Positions 44,282 to 53,264 of a stretch of 64,000 bases of DNA are shown here, piece after piece. Source of the DNA: Verrucomicrobiia bacterium (GTDB lineage: Bacteria; Verrucomicrobiota; Verrucomicrobiia; Opitutales; Cerasicoccaceae). Below the pieces are notes generated by a model that did not search any database, had not been told where the DNA came from, and saw only the letters and a list, made by a program, of their open reading frames with translations. The first letter of the stretch is position 1. Each line of letters opens with the position of its first letter. The stretch lies in NCBI GenBank assembly GCA_030425485.1, contig JAUIAM010000005.1:62001-126000 (forward strand), in the 5' to 3' direction. The position numbers and the translations under genes were made by a program.

Positions 44282-45394
44282 CTACGAGCCGAAGAAACTC
44301 CGGATGCTGGTGATGACGTGGGCCTGTTGCTCCTCGCTCATGCTGGGGAAGATGGGCAGGTTGATAACCTCGCGGGCGGCGCGCTCGGACTCCGGCAGGC
44401 TGCCTTCCTTGTAGCCGAGATCGGCGTAGCAGGGTTGCAGGTGCAGGGCGCGCGGATAGTGGTTTGATGTCCCGATGCCTTTTTCGCGCAGGTAGGCGAT
44501 GAGCTCGTCGCGCTTGGGCATGCGCAGGGTATAAAGGTGGTAAACGCTCTCCGCGCCGGGAGCCTCCTGCGGGAGCTCGACCGGGAGCCCGGCCAGGGCC
44601 TCGGTGTAACGCTTGGCCTGTGCGCGGCGGGCATGCGTCCACGCCTCAATGTGTGGCAGGAGGATGTTCAGCACCGCGCCCTGGATGGCCTCCATGCGGT
44701 AGTTAAAGCCGACCTCGTTGTGGTAGTATCGCTCGAAGGAACCATGATTGCGCAGACCGCGCAGACGGTTGTCCAGCTCAGCGCTGTTGGTCACGACCGC
44801 TCCGCCCTCGCCACAGGCCGGGAGGTTTTTTGTCGGATAAAAGCTAAAGCAGGTCAGGTCGCCCACGTTCCCTACGCGGGTGCCGTTGAGCCGAGCCCCG
44901 TGAGCCTGAGCGGCGTCCTCGATCAGCCCAAGGCCGTGCTTGTCGCATATGGCGCGCAGCTCATCCATGGCCGCCGGGTGCCCATAGAGGTGGACGGCTA
45001 CGACGGCCTTGGTCTTGGGTGTGATGGCCGCCTCGACCGCCTTCGGGTCGAGACAGAAGGTGGCCGGGTCGATGTCGACAAAGACCGGAGTCGCCTTCTC
45101 GTAGGAGGCGCACCAGGCCGTCGAGGCAAAGGTATAGGCTGGGACGATGACCTCGTCGCCCGGCTCCACCCCGAGCACGCGCGTAGCCAGGTGCAGAGCC
45201 GAGGTGCCGCTGTTAACCCCGACGCAATGCGCGGCCTCGCAGTAGGCGGAAAAGGCCGCCTCGAAAGCTTCGACCTTGGGCCCGAGCACGAAGTAACACG
45301 AGTCGATGACCTCGTTGATTTCGGCAGCGATTTTCTCGCGGTGCGGAGCTAGCAGGCTCTTTAAATCCAAAGGCGGTACGGATATGTCACTCAT
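44282..45394 (-). CDS. DegT/DnrJ/EryC1-family sugar aminotransferase
   Basis: This 370-residue PLP enzyme has the family layout: GVNSGTSALHLATRVLGV near 65, VIVPAYTFASTAWC, the acidic IEDAAQAHGA contact and the Schiff-base Lys189 in SFYPTKNLPACGEGG. It aminates a keto group on a nucleotide-activated sugar. The motif context resembles WbpE/VioA-type enzymes that make amino sugars for LPS or capsule. The start is MSDISVPPL, seven codons inside the longest reading. Position next to the LPS genes agrees with that role, but no partner dehydrogenase gene is adjacent. Confidence 0.88.
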   Translation of the reverse strand: MSDISVPPLDLKSLLAPHREKIAAEINEVIDSCYFVLGPKVEAFEAAFSAYCEAAHCVGVNSGTSALHLATRVLGVEPGDEVIVPAYTFASTAWCASYEKATPVFVDIDPATFCLDPKAVEAAITPKTKAVVAVHLYGHPAAMDELRAICDKHGLGLIEDAAQAHGARLNGTRVGNVGDLTCFSFYPTKNLPACGEGGAVVTNSAELDNRLRGLRNHGSFERYYHNEVGFNYRMEAIQGAVLNILLPHIEAWTHARRAQAKRYTEALAGLPVELPQEAPGAESVYHLYTLRMPKRDELIAYLREKGIGTSNHYPRALHLQPCYADLGYKEGSLPESERAAREVINLPIFPSMSEEQQAHVITSIRSFFGS

Positions 45395-45491
45395 CAACCA
45401 TGAAGCGTGCGCCAAGCCCGCCCCGCGGTCAATACAGGAGAATCGAGGAGCTATTTAACAGGAAGCACGGGAAGGTCAGGAAGAAAATTGC

Positions 45492-45621
45492 CTCACGCCC
45501 GCTACGCTCAAGCCGCAAAGCTGCAATCTGTCCGCAGATTATACAGATGCTATTCTAACTATCCTGAATAGCTGTAATATCCGTGGTTAAAAATCTTTGC
45601 GGCTCTGCGGCTTTGCGTGAG
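45492..45621. repeat. Inverted-repeat intergenic element with AGCCGCAAAG arms
   Basis: The arms CTCACGC and AGCCGCAAAG on the left (45492-45498, 45511-45520) are matched exactly by CTTTGCGGCT and GCGTGAG on the right (45595-45604, 45615-45621). The interior contains ATCTGTCCGCAGATT and a GTGGTTAAAAAT stretch, sharing words with other repeats at 50.4 and 56.2 kb. It belongs to the dispersed non-coding repeats of this genome and lies upstream of the aminotransferase gene. Confidence 0.6.
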
Positions 45622-45674
45622 ATAATTTAATCTCCTTAATCTGCCTGCTCTTTCCGACCTTACAGTTGAAAAAA

Positions 45675-47564
45675 TCAGTGCTCGGGGGCGTCATCCACGT
45701 TGATTGCCGGGCTCAGGCCTTCGGGCTCGCGCACCGCATCGACCATCTCGCAGACGGCCTCCGTCGGCGGCTTGGTGAAGGGCGTCAGGATGATGGTGAC
45801 AGCAAAGTTGACCAGCATACCAAAGGCACCGATGCCCTGCGGGCTGATGCCGACATCGCTGATGCCAAGCGTCCACTTATCCATGCCCATGAAGACCGTG
45901 CCGATGATGTAGTACAGGGTAAAGCCCATGCCCGCGATCATGCCGCAGATGGCGGGCACCGTCCCCACGCGCTTGCTGAAGACACCCAGCACGATAACGG
46001 GGAAGAAGCTCGCCGCACCCATGCCAAAGGCAAAGGCCACGACTTGCCCGACAAATCCCGGCGGGAAAATCCCAAAGAGTCCGGCCACAATGACCGCGAT
46101 ACCGATCACGCCACGCCCAACCAGCAGACGCTTTTTTTCCGAAGCCTCGGGGTCGATCACCCGGTAGTATAAGTCGTGGGCTACACTGGAGGAAATGACC
46201 AGCAACAAGCCACTGGCAGTGGAGAGCGCGGCCGCCAAGCCCCCGGCAGCAACAAAGGCGATGATCCAGTTCGACAGCTCGGCCATCTCGGGCGAAGCCA
46301 GCACAATGATGTCCCGGTCCGGCCCGGTCAGGCCCAGTTCGCGCAGGGTCACGCGGGCGTCTTCGCCCTTGGCACCGTTCGTATCCAGCCACTGCTGGTG
46401 AAGCTTATTCAGGGTGACGAACTCCGCCTCGCCCATGCTCCCGCGACGGAAGACCTCGTTCTCGGCATTGTTGGTGTACTCGAGCTTTTCGTCGCCGTCG
46501 TCAAACCACAGCACGAGCCCGGTTTGCTCCCAGCTTTTAAACCAAGAGGGCAGCTCTTGCTGCGTCGCGCCGTTGAGCGACATGAGCATGTAGTAGCGGG
46601 CAAACCCCGAGAGCGCGGGCGCCGTCAGGTACAGCCCCGCGATAAAGAACAGGGCCCAAAATCCACTCCAACGCGCCGCGCTGGGGGACTTTACGGTGTA
46701 GAAGCGCACGATAACGTGCGGCAAGCCCGCCGTGCCACACATCAAGGCCAGGGCCACGAGGAAGACGTTGGCCATATCCCAACTGCCCTGGAAAGCCTGC
46801 GTGTAACTGCCAAAGCCGAAGTCCTTTTGAATCTGGTCGAGCTTGTCGAGGAGGAAAACGCCCTCGCCCACCACCTCGGCACCGAGCCCGGCCTGGGGCA
46901 GAAAGCTGCCCGTCAGCTTAATCGAAATGGCAATCGTGGGCACGAGGAAGGCCGTAATCAGCACCCAGTACTGCGCCACCTGCGTCCAGGTGATGCCCTT
47001 CATCCCGCCGAGGGTGGCGTAGACAAAGACGATGGCCATGCCGATGACGACCCCGATGTTGATGTCCACCTCAAGGAAGCGGCTAAAGACCACGCCCACG
47101 CCGCGCATCTGCCCGGCCACATAGGTAAAGCTGACAAAGAGCGCGCAGATCACGGCCACCAGACGCGCGGGATTCCCCTGGATGCGCTGCGCGAGCGTCG
47201 GGTTTTGAATCCCGGCCAGAGTACGCGTGCCAAAACGGTCGCCCACGAAGTCCGGCACCGTAAAGTGCCCGAACTTACGCAGGTAGGGCGCGATGAGCAG
47301 CGAGAGCAGCACAAAGCCGCCTGTCCAGCCCATCAGGTACACCCCGCCGGCATAGCCCATCGTGGTGATGAGCCCGGCCATCGAGATAAACGAGGCCGCG
47401 CTCATCCAGTCCGCCGCCGTTGCCATACCGTTAGCCGCCGCAGGCACGCCGCGCCCGGCCACATAAAAGCCCTTGGTATCCGCTACCCGACTCCACCAGG
47501 CAATGCCCAGGTAGATCGAAAACGTGATGCCGACAAAAATCCAGGTCCAGGTAAGGATGCTCAC
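45675..47564 (-). CDS. Sodium/solute (acetate-type) symporter, large subunit
   Basis: The 629-residue SSS-family transporter has about 13 spans and typical landmarks: FYVAGRGVPAAANGMATAADWMSAASFI at the front (quoted only in part in the family motif), GWTGGFVLLSLLIAPYLRK, and MRGVGVVFSRFLEVDINIG. A hydrophilic loop at about 340-440 is typical of the large form paired with a small DUF4212 subunit. Its start overlaps the stop of that subunit gene by four bases, so both form one unit. The likely substrate is acetate or a short carboxylate, taken up with sodium; this is inferred from the ActP/MctC relatives. Confidence 0.9.
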   Translation of the reverse strand: MSILTWTWIFVGITFSIYLGIAWWSRVADTKGFYVAGRGVPAAANGMATAADWMSAASFISMAGLITTMGYAGGVYLMGWTGGFVLLSLLIAPYLRKFGHFTVPDFVGDRFGTRTLAGIQNPTLAQRIQGNPARLVAVICALFVSFTYVAGQMRGVGVVFSRFLEVDINIGVVIGMAIVFVYATLGGMKGITWTQVAQYWVLITAFLVPTIAISIKLTGSFLPQAGLGAEVVGEGVFLLDKLDQIQKDFGFGSYTQAFQGSWDMANVFLVALALMCGTAGLPHVIVRFYTVKSPSAARWSGFWALFFIAGLYLTAPALSGFARYYMLMSLNGATQQELPSWFKSWEQTGLVLWFDDGDEKLEYTNNAENEVFRRGSMGEAEFVTLNKLHQQWLDTNGAKGEDARVTLRELGLTGPDRDIIVLASPEMAELSNWIIAFVAAGGLAAALSTASGLLLVISSSVAHDLYYRVIDPEASEKKRLLVGRGVIGIAVIVAGLFGIFPPGFVGQVVAFAFGMGAASFFPVIVLGVFSKRVGTVPAICGMIAGMGFTLYYIIGTVFMGMDKWTLGISDVGISPQGIGAFGMLVNFAVTIILTPFTKPPTEAVCEMVDAVREPEGLSPAINVDDAPEH

Positions 47565-47887
47565 AAGAGGCCTCCCTTCCGCTTGATCGCGTCAATCTCC
47601 TCGTGGTGGTGGCGGTCGATGCGGTTCATGCTCAGCGCGTAAATCAAGATAAGCACGACAAAGATGATGATCGACCCCTGCTGGGCAAACCAGAACCCGA
47701 GCGGGTAACCCGTACCCGGCAAGCGGTAGGCGTTGAGCACGTCCGCCAGCAAGATGCCACAGACCAGGCTGACTAAGGCCCAGACGATAAGCAGTGCGCC
47801 CATCAAGAGCAGGTTTTTGCGCCAGTAGCGCTTCAGTGATTGCCGCATCTCTTCGCGGCACCGTTCAGGAGAATCCGAATCAGGCAT
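47561..47887 (-). CDS. Small subunit of the sodium/solute symporter (DUF4212)
   Basis: This 108-residue protein has two spans (LLLMGALLIVWALVSLVCGILL and GSIIIFVVLILIYALSM) joined by RLPGTGYPLGFWFAQQGS, the hallmark of the DUF4212 family. It ends in a charged tail. The family is found directly upstream of large SSS transporters, as here (ATGA overlap). I start at MPDSDSPERC; the longer reading adds a poorly conserved 14-residue leader. It is probably needed for assembly or activity of the transporter. Confidence 0.9.
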   Translation of the reverse strand: MPDSDSPERCREEMRQSLKRYWRKNLLLMGALLIVWALVSLVCGILLADVLNAYRLPGTGYPLGFWFAQQGSIIIFVVLILIYALSMNRIDRHHHEEIDAIKRKGGLL

Positions 47888-48189
47888 AGGGGAATTGTTG
47901 AGATAAAGGGGTGCACTAACCATTGCCACTCAGCCACAAGCGTCAAGCGTAAGTATGGGTGAAGCTTCTCAAGCAGAATCCCAAAACTGTACCAACCTTG
48001 GTACATAAAGCGTAACGCGCAGCATCACAGCACCGGACCTTTCCCCGCTGCACGCTTGCAGGTCAAACATCACCCCAGCCTCGTGCGACTACTTAAAACG
48101 AAAGCGTGCAAAAAGTGTGCTGTGCCGCGAGCAGCCCCACGTAAACATCCAGCCCCCAAAGGATGATGCTCCCGCATGGCGAATGCACA

Positions 48190-48239
48190 GGGAGCGTAGG
48201 GGCAGAGCCCCTCAAATCAGGTCAAGCGCTGCGCGCTTG
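48190..48239. repeat. REP-like palindromic unit, copy 1 (GGGGC-AGA-GCCCC plus CAAGCGC-TGC-GCGCTTG)
   Basis: Two hairpins with three-base loops lie back to back, and the second abuts the HNH gene stop. The same unit recurs at 56455-56500 with compensatory changes (CAAACGC/GCGTTTG) and, in part, inverted at 56069-56094. The remaining gap from 47888 to 48189, upstream of the symporter pair, holds no recognisable gene; it includes only a short CATCCAGCCCCCAAAGGATG dyad. Confidence 0.75.
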
Positions 48240-48827
48240 CTACTTGAGGAAGTAGTCCCAACCGTCTTCGCGCTCCTCCTCCGGGACGGCATGCACGAAG
48301 GGACGCCAGCGCGGGCGATCCGGCTTGCAGCGCAGGTGCATCCCGGCCTGGTGGGGCAGACGGTTGGCCTTGCGCGTGTTGCACTTGATGCACGAGGTGA
48401 CGATGTTCTCCCACGTGGTCTTGCCGCCCATATCGCGCGGAATGATGTGGTCGAGGTTCAGGTCGCGCTCGTGAAAGGCGTTTCCGCAGTACTGGCAGGT
48501 ATGCCCGTCGCGCTCGAAAACGGTGTGGCGGTTGAACTTCACCTCCTTGGTCGGCACGCGGTCGTAGTGACGCAGCAGGAGCACGTGAGGCACGCGCAGC
48601 TTGAGGCGTACGGTATGGACCGAGTCGGCGTCGTTCTGCGGAGGGTTGGCCACCGAGTAGTCGATCCACTGCTCGGCGTTGAGGATGTTAAAATTCCCGT
48701 CGCTCGTATCGATGGCCTGCGCGTGTTCCTGCATGAGCAGGGCGAAGGCGCGCCGCACGCCCACGATATTGACAGCCTGCCAGAGGCGGTTCAAAACCAA
48801 GACCCTTCTGGATAGCGCGTCATTCAT
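48240..48827 (-). CDS. HNH endonuclease family protein
   Basis: The 195-residue protein has an N-terminal region (LSRRVLVLNRLWQAVNIVGV) followed by an HNH nuclease module: Cys-x2-Cys in TCQYCGNAF, the catalytic His in LDHIIPRDMGG and a second Cys pair in SCIKCNTRKANR. This long-N-terminus type is common across bacteria as a stand-alone HNH protein of unclear role; it is not tied to a mobile element. I start at MNDALSRR because homology begins there. The stop is flanked by a REP-like unit. Confidence 0.85.
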   Translation of the reverse strand: MNDALSRRVLVLNRLWQAVNIVGVRRAFALLMQEHAQAIDTSDGNFNILNAEQWIDYSVANPPQNDADSVHTVRLKLRVPHVLLLRHYDRVPTKEVKFNRHTVFERDGHTCQYCGNAFHERDLNLDHIIPRDMGGKTTWENIVTSCIKCNTRKANRLPHQAGMHLRCKPDRPRWRPFVHAVPEEEREDGWDYFLK

Positions 48828-49063
48828 ACGATGACGCATGAGATAGCCAGCGGTTGTGAATAAGTCAAAGAAAAAGTTGACCGCCATGCGTTTGTCACAG
48901 CCCCTAAACACGCGCGGGCAACCCCATCAGCCGTCCGCGGCTGCCTGGGGCAGGCAGCCCTACCCGGCCACTGACTTCATTTTTTATGTACAGACGGTAT
49001 AAGATGGCAGAACGACTTGGCGGCTTTGCGCCTTGGCGTGAAATATATAGGCAAAATGGCTGC

Positions 49064-49756
49064 CTAGAACTCGACCGACTCACTGCTACCGAGGACGTGG
49101 ACCTCGCAGACCAGGGGCGAGTCGTCGATCTTGGCCGCGAAGTCCTTCGGGTCGCACTCGATGGGCGGGAAGGTGTTGTAGTGGCAGGGCACGACGCGCT
49201 TGGGCTTGAGATACTCGACCGCCTTGACGGCATCGTCCGCGCCCATGGTAAAGTTGTCCCCAATGGGCAGCATGGCCAGGTCGATGTCGTTCATCTCGCC
49301 GATGAGCTGCATGTCCAGAAAGAGCCCCGTGTCCCCGGCGTGGAGAAAGGTGCGGTTGTCCGCCTTGACCAGGATGCCCGCGGGCTCCCCGAGGTAGATG
49401 GGTAGGCCGTCCGGCCCGGGGTAGCTGCTGCCGTGGTGGGCGATGGTCAGCTTGACGCGCCCAAAGTCAAAGTCGTGCCCCCCGCCGATGTGCATAGGGT
49501 GAGTCTTCAGTCCCTTGCTGCCGCAGAAGGACGAGAGCTCGTAGTTACAGATCACGGTGGCATCGTTGGCCTTGGCGATGACCTCAGTGTCGCCAAAGTG
49601 GTCAGCGTGCCCGTGGGTGAGCAGGATGTAGTCACACTGGATGTCCTCGGGCTTGACGTCGCACAGGGGGTTGTCCGAGAGAAAGGGGTCGAAAAGGAGC
49701 TTGTGGCTCGCAGTTTCCAGCAGGCAGGCGGAGTGTCCGAAATAAGTCAGTTTCAT
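49064..49756 (-). CDS. Metal-dependent hydrolase of the UPF0173 family (metallo-beta-lactamase fold)
   Basis: The 230-residue protein shows the family signature: MKLTYFGHSACLLE at the start, the zinc-binding HGHADH in LLTHGHADHFGD and the later HAGDTGLF and PCHYNTF motifs. The substrate is not known for the family. It lies divergent from a polyketide-cyclase-like gene with 147 bases between. The N-terminus is fixed by the conserved beta-strand that begins at residue 1. Confidence 0.9.
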   Translation of the reverse strand: MKLTYFGHSACLLETASHKLLFDPFLSDNPLCDVKPEDIQCDYILLTHGHADHFGDTEVIAKANDATVICNYELSSFCGSKGLKTHPMHIGGGHDFDFGRVKLTIAHHGSSYPGPDGLPIYLGEPAGILVKADNRTFLHAGDTGLFLDMQLIGEMNDIDLAMLPIGDNFTMGADDAVKAVEYLKPKRVVPCHYNTFPPIECDPKDFAAKIDDSPLVCEVHVLGSSESVEF

Positions 49757-49903
49757 ACGGAGCAGTTTACGATGCGGGCGATTGCTTGAACAGAAAGAAA
49801 TCCCGCGGGCCTGAGATTAGCGCAGCTTCGCCCCAGCATTAGCCTGCACTAAAAACTATCGGCAGGCATTTGCACTCGGCCCGCTTTCGGCAACCTTTAC
49901 CGC

Positions 49904-50362
49904 ATGTGGCACAGCTTCCGTACCGAGCTCGAACTCCCACTGCCCGTCGAGGACGTTTTCAGCTTTTTCTCCAAAGCCGATAACCTTGAGCGCATCACGC
50001 CGCCCAATCTCGGGTTTCAAATCCTGACCCCGCGGCCAATCGAGATGCGGCAGGACGCCGTCATCGACTACCGCATCAAGCTCTCGGGCATCCCCATGCG
50101 CTGGCGATCGCTCATCCCGGTGTGGAACCCACCGCACGAATTCGTGGACGAGCAAGTCCACGGTCCCTACAAAACCTGGATACACCGCCACAGCTTTACC
50201 AACCTTGGCGGGCGCACGCGCATGACGGACTACGTGCGCTACGAGCTTCCTTTTACCCCGCTGGGCGACCTCGCCTACCCGCTGATCAAAAAACAGGTCC
50301 GCGACATCTTCGCCTTCCGCAACAAGCGCATCCCCGAGTTGCTGCTGGAGGGGCTGGAGTGA
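49904..50362 (+). CDS. SRPBCC-superfamily protein (cyclase/dehydrase-like)
   Basis: This 152-residue protein is a START/Bet v1-type helix-grip fold with the pattern typical of the cyclase/dehydrase subgroup: ELPLPVEDVFSFFSKADNLERITPPNLGF at the start (quoted here only as ELPLPVEDVF and ITPPNLGF in the family sense), IDYRIKLSGIPMRWRS and FTNLGGRTRMTDYVRY. The family binds hydrophobic ligands, but the ligand is not known. It is often found next to a photolyase or an NAD-dependent epimerase; neither is seen here. Confidence 0.82.
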   Translation: MWHSFRTELELPLPVEDVFSFFSKADNLERITPPNLGFQILTPRPIEMRQDAVIDYRIKLSGIPMRWRSLIPVWNPPHEFVDEQVHGPYKTWIHRHSFTNLGGRTRMTDYVRYELPFTPLGDLAYPLIKKQVRDIFAFRNKRIPELLLEGLE

Positions 50363-50402
50363 CGGGACCCAACTCGAACAGAGGCACGGGGCACACGGAG
50401 TC

Positions 50403-50547
50403 TTTTTAAACCGCAGAGGCGCAGAGCGCAGTGGGTTTACGAAGACCAAAGTGATTGGTGTAAATTACCTGTACTTTTTGAATAAGATAAAGGCATCTTC
50501 CGAGATGTACACTGTCTAACTGCGCTCTGCGCCTCTGCGGTTAAAAA
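50403..50547. repeat. Long inverted-repeat element with 24-bp perfect arms (CCGCAGAGGCGCAGAG type)
   Basis: Left arm 50409-50432 and right arm 50519-50542 are exact inverse complements over 24 bases, and flanking T5 and A5 runs extend the pairing with one bulged base. The loop is 86 bases. The right end abuts the FucU stop, so it could also work as a strong transcript end for the converging genes. The words match other CGCAGAG repeats nearby. Confidence 0.8.
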
Positions 50548-50979
50548 TTACGCGACTGGCGTAACGCCTTTTTTCAAGATGATGTTGCCGTACTTGGCCA
50601 GCTCGCCCGTCATCACACAGGCATAGGCTGCCTTGGCCCGGTCATAAAAGGCAAAGCGATCGATGCGGCTCGGAGCTTTAACCTCCGGGGCAGACAGGTG
50701 AATCGCTGCCAGGTAGCGCTCCTCGACCGTGGGGTCGAGCGTATCGCCCTCCACCGCCGCCATCATAACCAACGGCTCGGCGTAGCTATCCAGCTCAAAG
50801 AGCGGCAGGATGCCCTCCAGTAACGTCGGGATGCCCAGCCCGTCGGCCCGCAGTACCCTCTGGCAAAAGGTGTGCCCCGGAAAGTGCGCATCGGCCAGCA
50901 CGATCTCGTCACCGTGCCCCATCTCAGCCAGCACTTTTAGTAACTCCGGACTAATCGCAGGGTGAATACCTTTCAGCAT
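50548..50979 (-). CDS. fucU: L-fucose mutarotase (RbsD/FucU family)
   Basis: The 143-residue protein has the size and pattern of Fuc[29 protein letters not shown] containing the catalytic-site histidine, and a C-terminal [15 protein letters not shown] stretch with the conserved Tyr. It interconverts alpha and beta anomers of L-fucose (or ribose in the RbsD group). The upstream 27-residue extension lies in the repeat-rich region and is discarded. No fucose catabolic gene is adjacent, so it probably acts as a stand-alone helper for sugar use. Confidence 0.87.
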   Translation of the reverse strand: MLKGIHPAISPELLKVLAEMGHGDEIVLADAHFPGHTFCQRVLRADGLGIPTLLEGILPLFELDSYAEPLVMMAAVEGDTLDPTVEERYLAAIHLSAPEVKAPSRIDRFAFYDRAKAAYACVMTGELAKYGNIILKKGVTPVA

Positions 50980-51047
50980 GGGGACAAGATAGATAGGCGA
51001 CAGTACGGTGGGCAATGTGTTTCGCCAGTGAGGGTAGAGATATTTTG

Positions 51048-51235
51048 AACCGCAAAGCACGCCAAGAGCGCCAAGTTATAAATACATTTTAACAGGAAGG
51101 CCGGGAAGAGCGGAAAGTTTTATCCGGCCTTCCTGCTCAAGCATTCTCATAACAACCGACTTTGCGTCTTGGTGTCTCTGCGGTTACATCACAAAAACGA
51201 GCCCTCCTTGGTGGTCTTGGTGTCTTGGTGGTTAA
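51048..51235. repeat. Composite repeat element: AACCGCAAAG inverted repeat with nested 12-bp palindrome
   Basis: An imperfect inverted repeat joins AACCGCAAAGCACGCCAAGA (51048 on) to the complement near 51160-51185. Nested inside is a perfect 12-bp pair CAGGAAGGCCGG/CCGGCCTTCCTG (51093-51104, 51124-51135). A third related stretch (TTGGTGGTCTTGGTGTCTTG) follows at about 51208-51228. It fills most of the FucU-aspS gap (50980-51336), leaving about 100 bp before aspS without a clear signal. Confidence 0.65.
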
Positions 51236-51336
51236 TAAATCGCATTCTCCATCCTCCTGTCCGCACATCCGCCCCCCCTGAAAATCCCCCTTGCCACTGG
51301 CGCGTGTTTCTGCCTGAGTTTTTGGCTTTTCCTCTC

Positions 51337-53145
51337 ATGAAACGCACGCACCACTGCAACCAGCTTACCGCTGCCGACGTCGACAGCAACGTGACCCTCA
51401 TCGGTTGGGTCGAATCCGTCCGTGACCACGGCGGGGTTCTCTTCGTCGACCTGCGCGACCGCGAGGGCATGACCCAGGTGGTTTTCCACCCGGATTACCC
51501 CGAGATCCACGACGCCGCGGGCAAGCTCAAGGACGAGTCCGTTATCCTCATCAGCGGGATCGTGAAGCCCCGCGAGGCCAACACCGTCAACCCGAAGATG
51601 GCCACCGGCGAGATCGAAGTCTCCGCCCGTAGCCTGACAGTGGAAAACATGGCCGACACCCTGCCCTTTCCGCTGGAGGACGCCAAGGCCGACAAGGTCA
51701 ACGAAGACCTCCGCCTGCAGTACCGCTACCTCGACCTGCGCCGCAACCGCATGCGCAAGCTCCTCAAGCTCCGCAGTGACGCCAACAAGTCCATCCGCGA
51801 CAGCCTGGCCGACGAGGGCTTTCTCGAAGTCGAGACCCCCATGCTCTTCAAGAGCACCCCGGAAGGTGCCCGCGAGTTTCTCGTGCCCAGCCGCCTGAAC
51901 CCGGGCGACTTCTACGCCCTTTCCCAGTCCCCCCAACAGTACAAGCAAATGCTCATGGTGGCCGGGGTCGAGCGTTACTACTCCATGGCCCGTTGCTTCC
52001 GCGACGAGGACCTCCGCGCCGACCGTCAGCCGGAGTTCACCCAGGTAGACCTGGAGATGTCCTTCATCGACCGCGAGGACATGTACACACTGATCGAGAA
52101 AGTCCTCTCCCGCCTGTGGAAGGACGTCATGAACATCGAAGTGCCCACGCCCTTCCCGCGCCTGACCTACCACGACGCCATGAACCGCTACGGCGTCGAC
52201 AAGCCCGACACGCGCTTTGACATCGAGCTGGCCGACCTGTCCGAGATTTTCCAAAACACCGGCTTTAAGGTCTTCAAGTCCGTCCTCGAAAGCGGCGGCG
52301 TCATCAAGGCCATCAACGCCAAGGGCCTCGGCGACATCTCCCAGGGCGAAGTCAAGGCGATGGAAGACGTGGCCAAGACCATGGGGGCCAAGGGCTTGGC
52401 CTACATCGTCGTCCGCGGAGACGACCCGGCAGGCTGGCGCTCCCCGCTGCTCAAGTTTTTCTCCCCGGAGGAGCTCGCCGCCATGCGCGAGCAAATGGGC
52501 ATCGAAGACGGCGACCTCATCCTCTTCGCCGCGGCGGATTGGGAAAAGGCCTGCACCATCCTGGGCCGCATCCGCCTGGAGTGCGCTCAGCTCCTCGTCA
52601 AGCGCGAGAAGCTCAGCATCTCCGGCGACCAGTACAACTTCCTCTGGGTCGTGGACTTCCCGCTCATGCTCTTTGATGAGGACGAAGGCCGCTACGTGGC
52701 TGCTCACCACCCCTTTACCGCGCCGCACCCGGACGACCTCGACAAGCTCGACGCGGACACGCGCAACTGCCGCTCGCAGGCCTACGACATCGTGCTCAAC
52801 GGCTCCGAAATCGGCGGCGGCTCCATCCGTATTCACCAGCCCGAGCTGCAAGACCGCGTGTTTAAAAACGTCCTCGGCCTCGACCCGGCCAAGGTGGACG
52901 AGCTCTTCGGCTACATGCTCAAGGCCTTCAAGTTCGGTGCTCCGCCCCACGGCGGCATCGCGCTCGGCTTCGACCGCCTCTGCGCGATCATGGGCAAGGC
53001 CAAGTCCATCCGCGACGTCATCGCCTTCCCCAAGACCCAAAAGGGTCAGGACATGATGACCAGCGCGCCCGGACCGGCCACCCCGAAGCAACTCCGCGAT
53101 CTCCACATCGCCACGGTTGACCTGGCCCAAGCACCCGACGCGTAA
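51337..53145 (+). CDS. aspS: Aspartyl-tRNA synthetase
   Basis: The 602-residue bacterial-type class IIb synthetase has the OB-fold anticodon domain (about 1-110: VTLIGWVESVRDHGGVLFVD), motif 2 with CFRDEDLRADRQPEFTQVD, the GAD insertion domain (about 300-410) and motif 3 GGIALGFDRL. It charges tRNA-Asp, and possibly tRNA-Asn if Asn-tRNA is made by amidation, which the sequence does not settle. I use the ATG of MKRTHHCNQL; the longer reading crosses repeat sequence. Confidence 0.96.
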   Translation: MKRTHHCNQLTAADVDSNVTLIGWVESVRDHGGVLFVDLRDREGMTQVVFHPDYPEIHDAAGKLKDESVILISGIVKPREANTVNPKMATGEIEVSARSLTVENMADTLPFPLEDAKADKVNEDLRLQYRYLDLRRNRMRKLLKLRSDANKSIRDSLADEGFLEVETPMLFKSTPEGAREFLVPSRLNPGDFYALSQSPQQYKQMLMVAGVERYYSMARCFRDEDLRADRQPEFTQVDLEMSFIDREDMYTLIEKVLSRLWKDVMNIEVPTPFPRLTYHDAMNRYGVDKPDTRFDIELADLSEIFQNTGFKVFKSVLESGGVIKAINAKGLGDISQGEVKAMEDVAKTMGAKGLAYIVVRGDDPAGWRSPLLKFFSPEELAAMREQMGIEDGDLILFAAADWEKACTILGRIRLECAQLLVKREKLSISGDQYNFLWVVDFPLMLFDEDEGRYVAAHHPFTAPHPDDLDKLDADTRNCRSQAYDIVLNGSEIGGGSIRIHQPELQDRVFKNVLGLDPAKVDELFGYMLKAFKFGAPPHGGIALGFDRLCAIMGKAKSIRDVIAFPKTQKGQDMMTSAPGPATPKQLRDLHIATVDLAQAPDA

Positions 53146-53231
53146 CCCGCTCCGGCTGGAGCAGCACTCAAGGACTGCGCTCCAACGGCGCTGAATGCGT
53201 CTACCCCAGACGCGATAGACCATTTCTTACC

Positions 53232-53264
53232 AAAGCATGCCTACATTGTGGGCATGCTTTTTTA
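53232..53264 (+). terminator. Intrinsic terminator after aspS
   Basis: A perfect 10-bp stem AAAGCATGCC/GGCATGCTTT with a nine-base loop is followed by a T run. It lies between aspS and the convergent lipoprotein gene, whose stop lies within the T run. It is best suited to ending aspS transcription. Confidence 0.88.

Noticed and set aside
46176-47642. A 488-codon plus-strand frame opposite the symporter genes
   Set aside because: It is antisense to a well-conserved transporter pair, with His/Arg/Asp-rich composition typical of a shadow frame.
50403-50547. Insertion sequence ends
   Set aside because: The 24-bp inverted repeat has only an 86-base loop without a coding frame and no target duplication, so it is a repeat element, not an IS.
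51232-53223. A 663-codon open frame on the minus strand opposite aspS
   Set aside because: It is antisense to a clear aspartyl-tRNA synthetase and matches no family; high GC in third positions produces such shadows.
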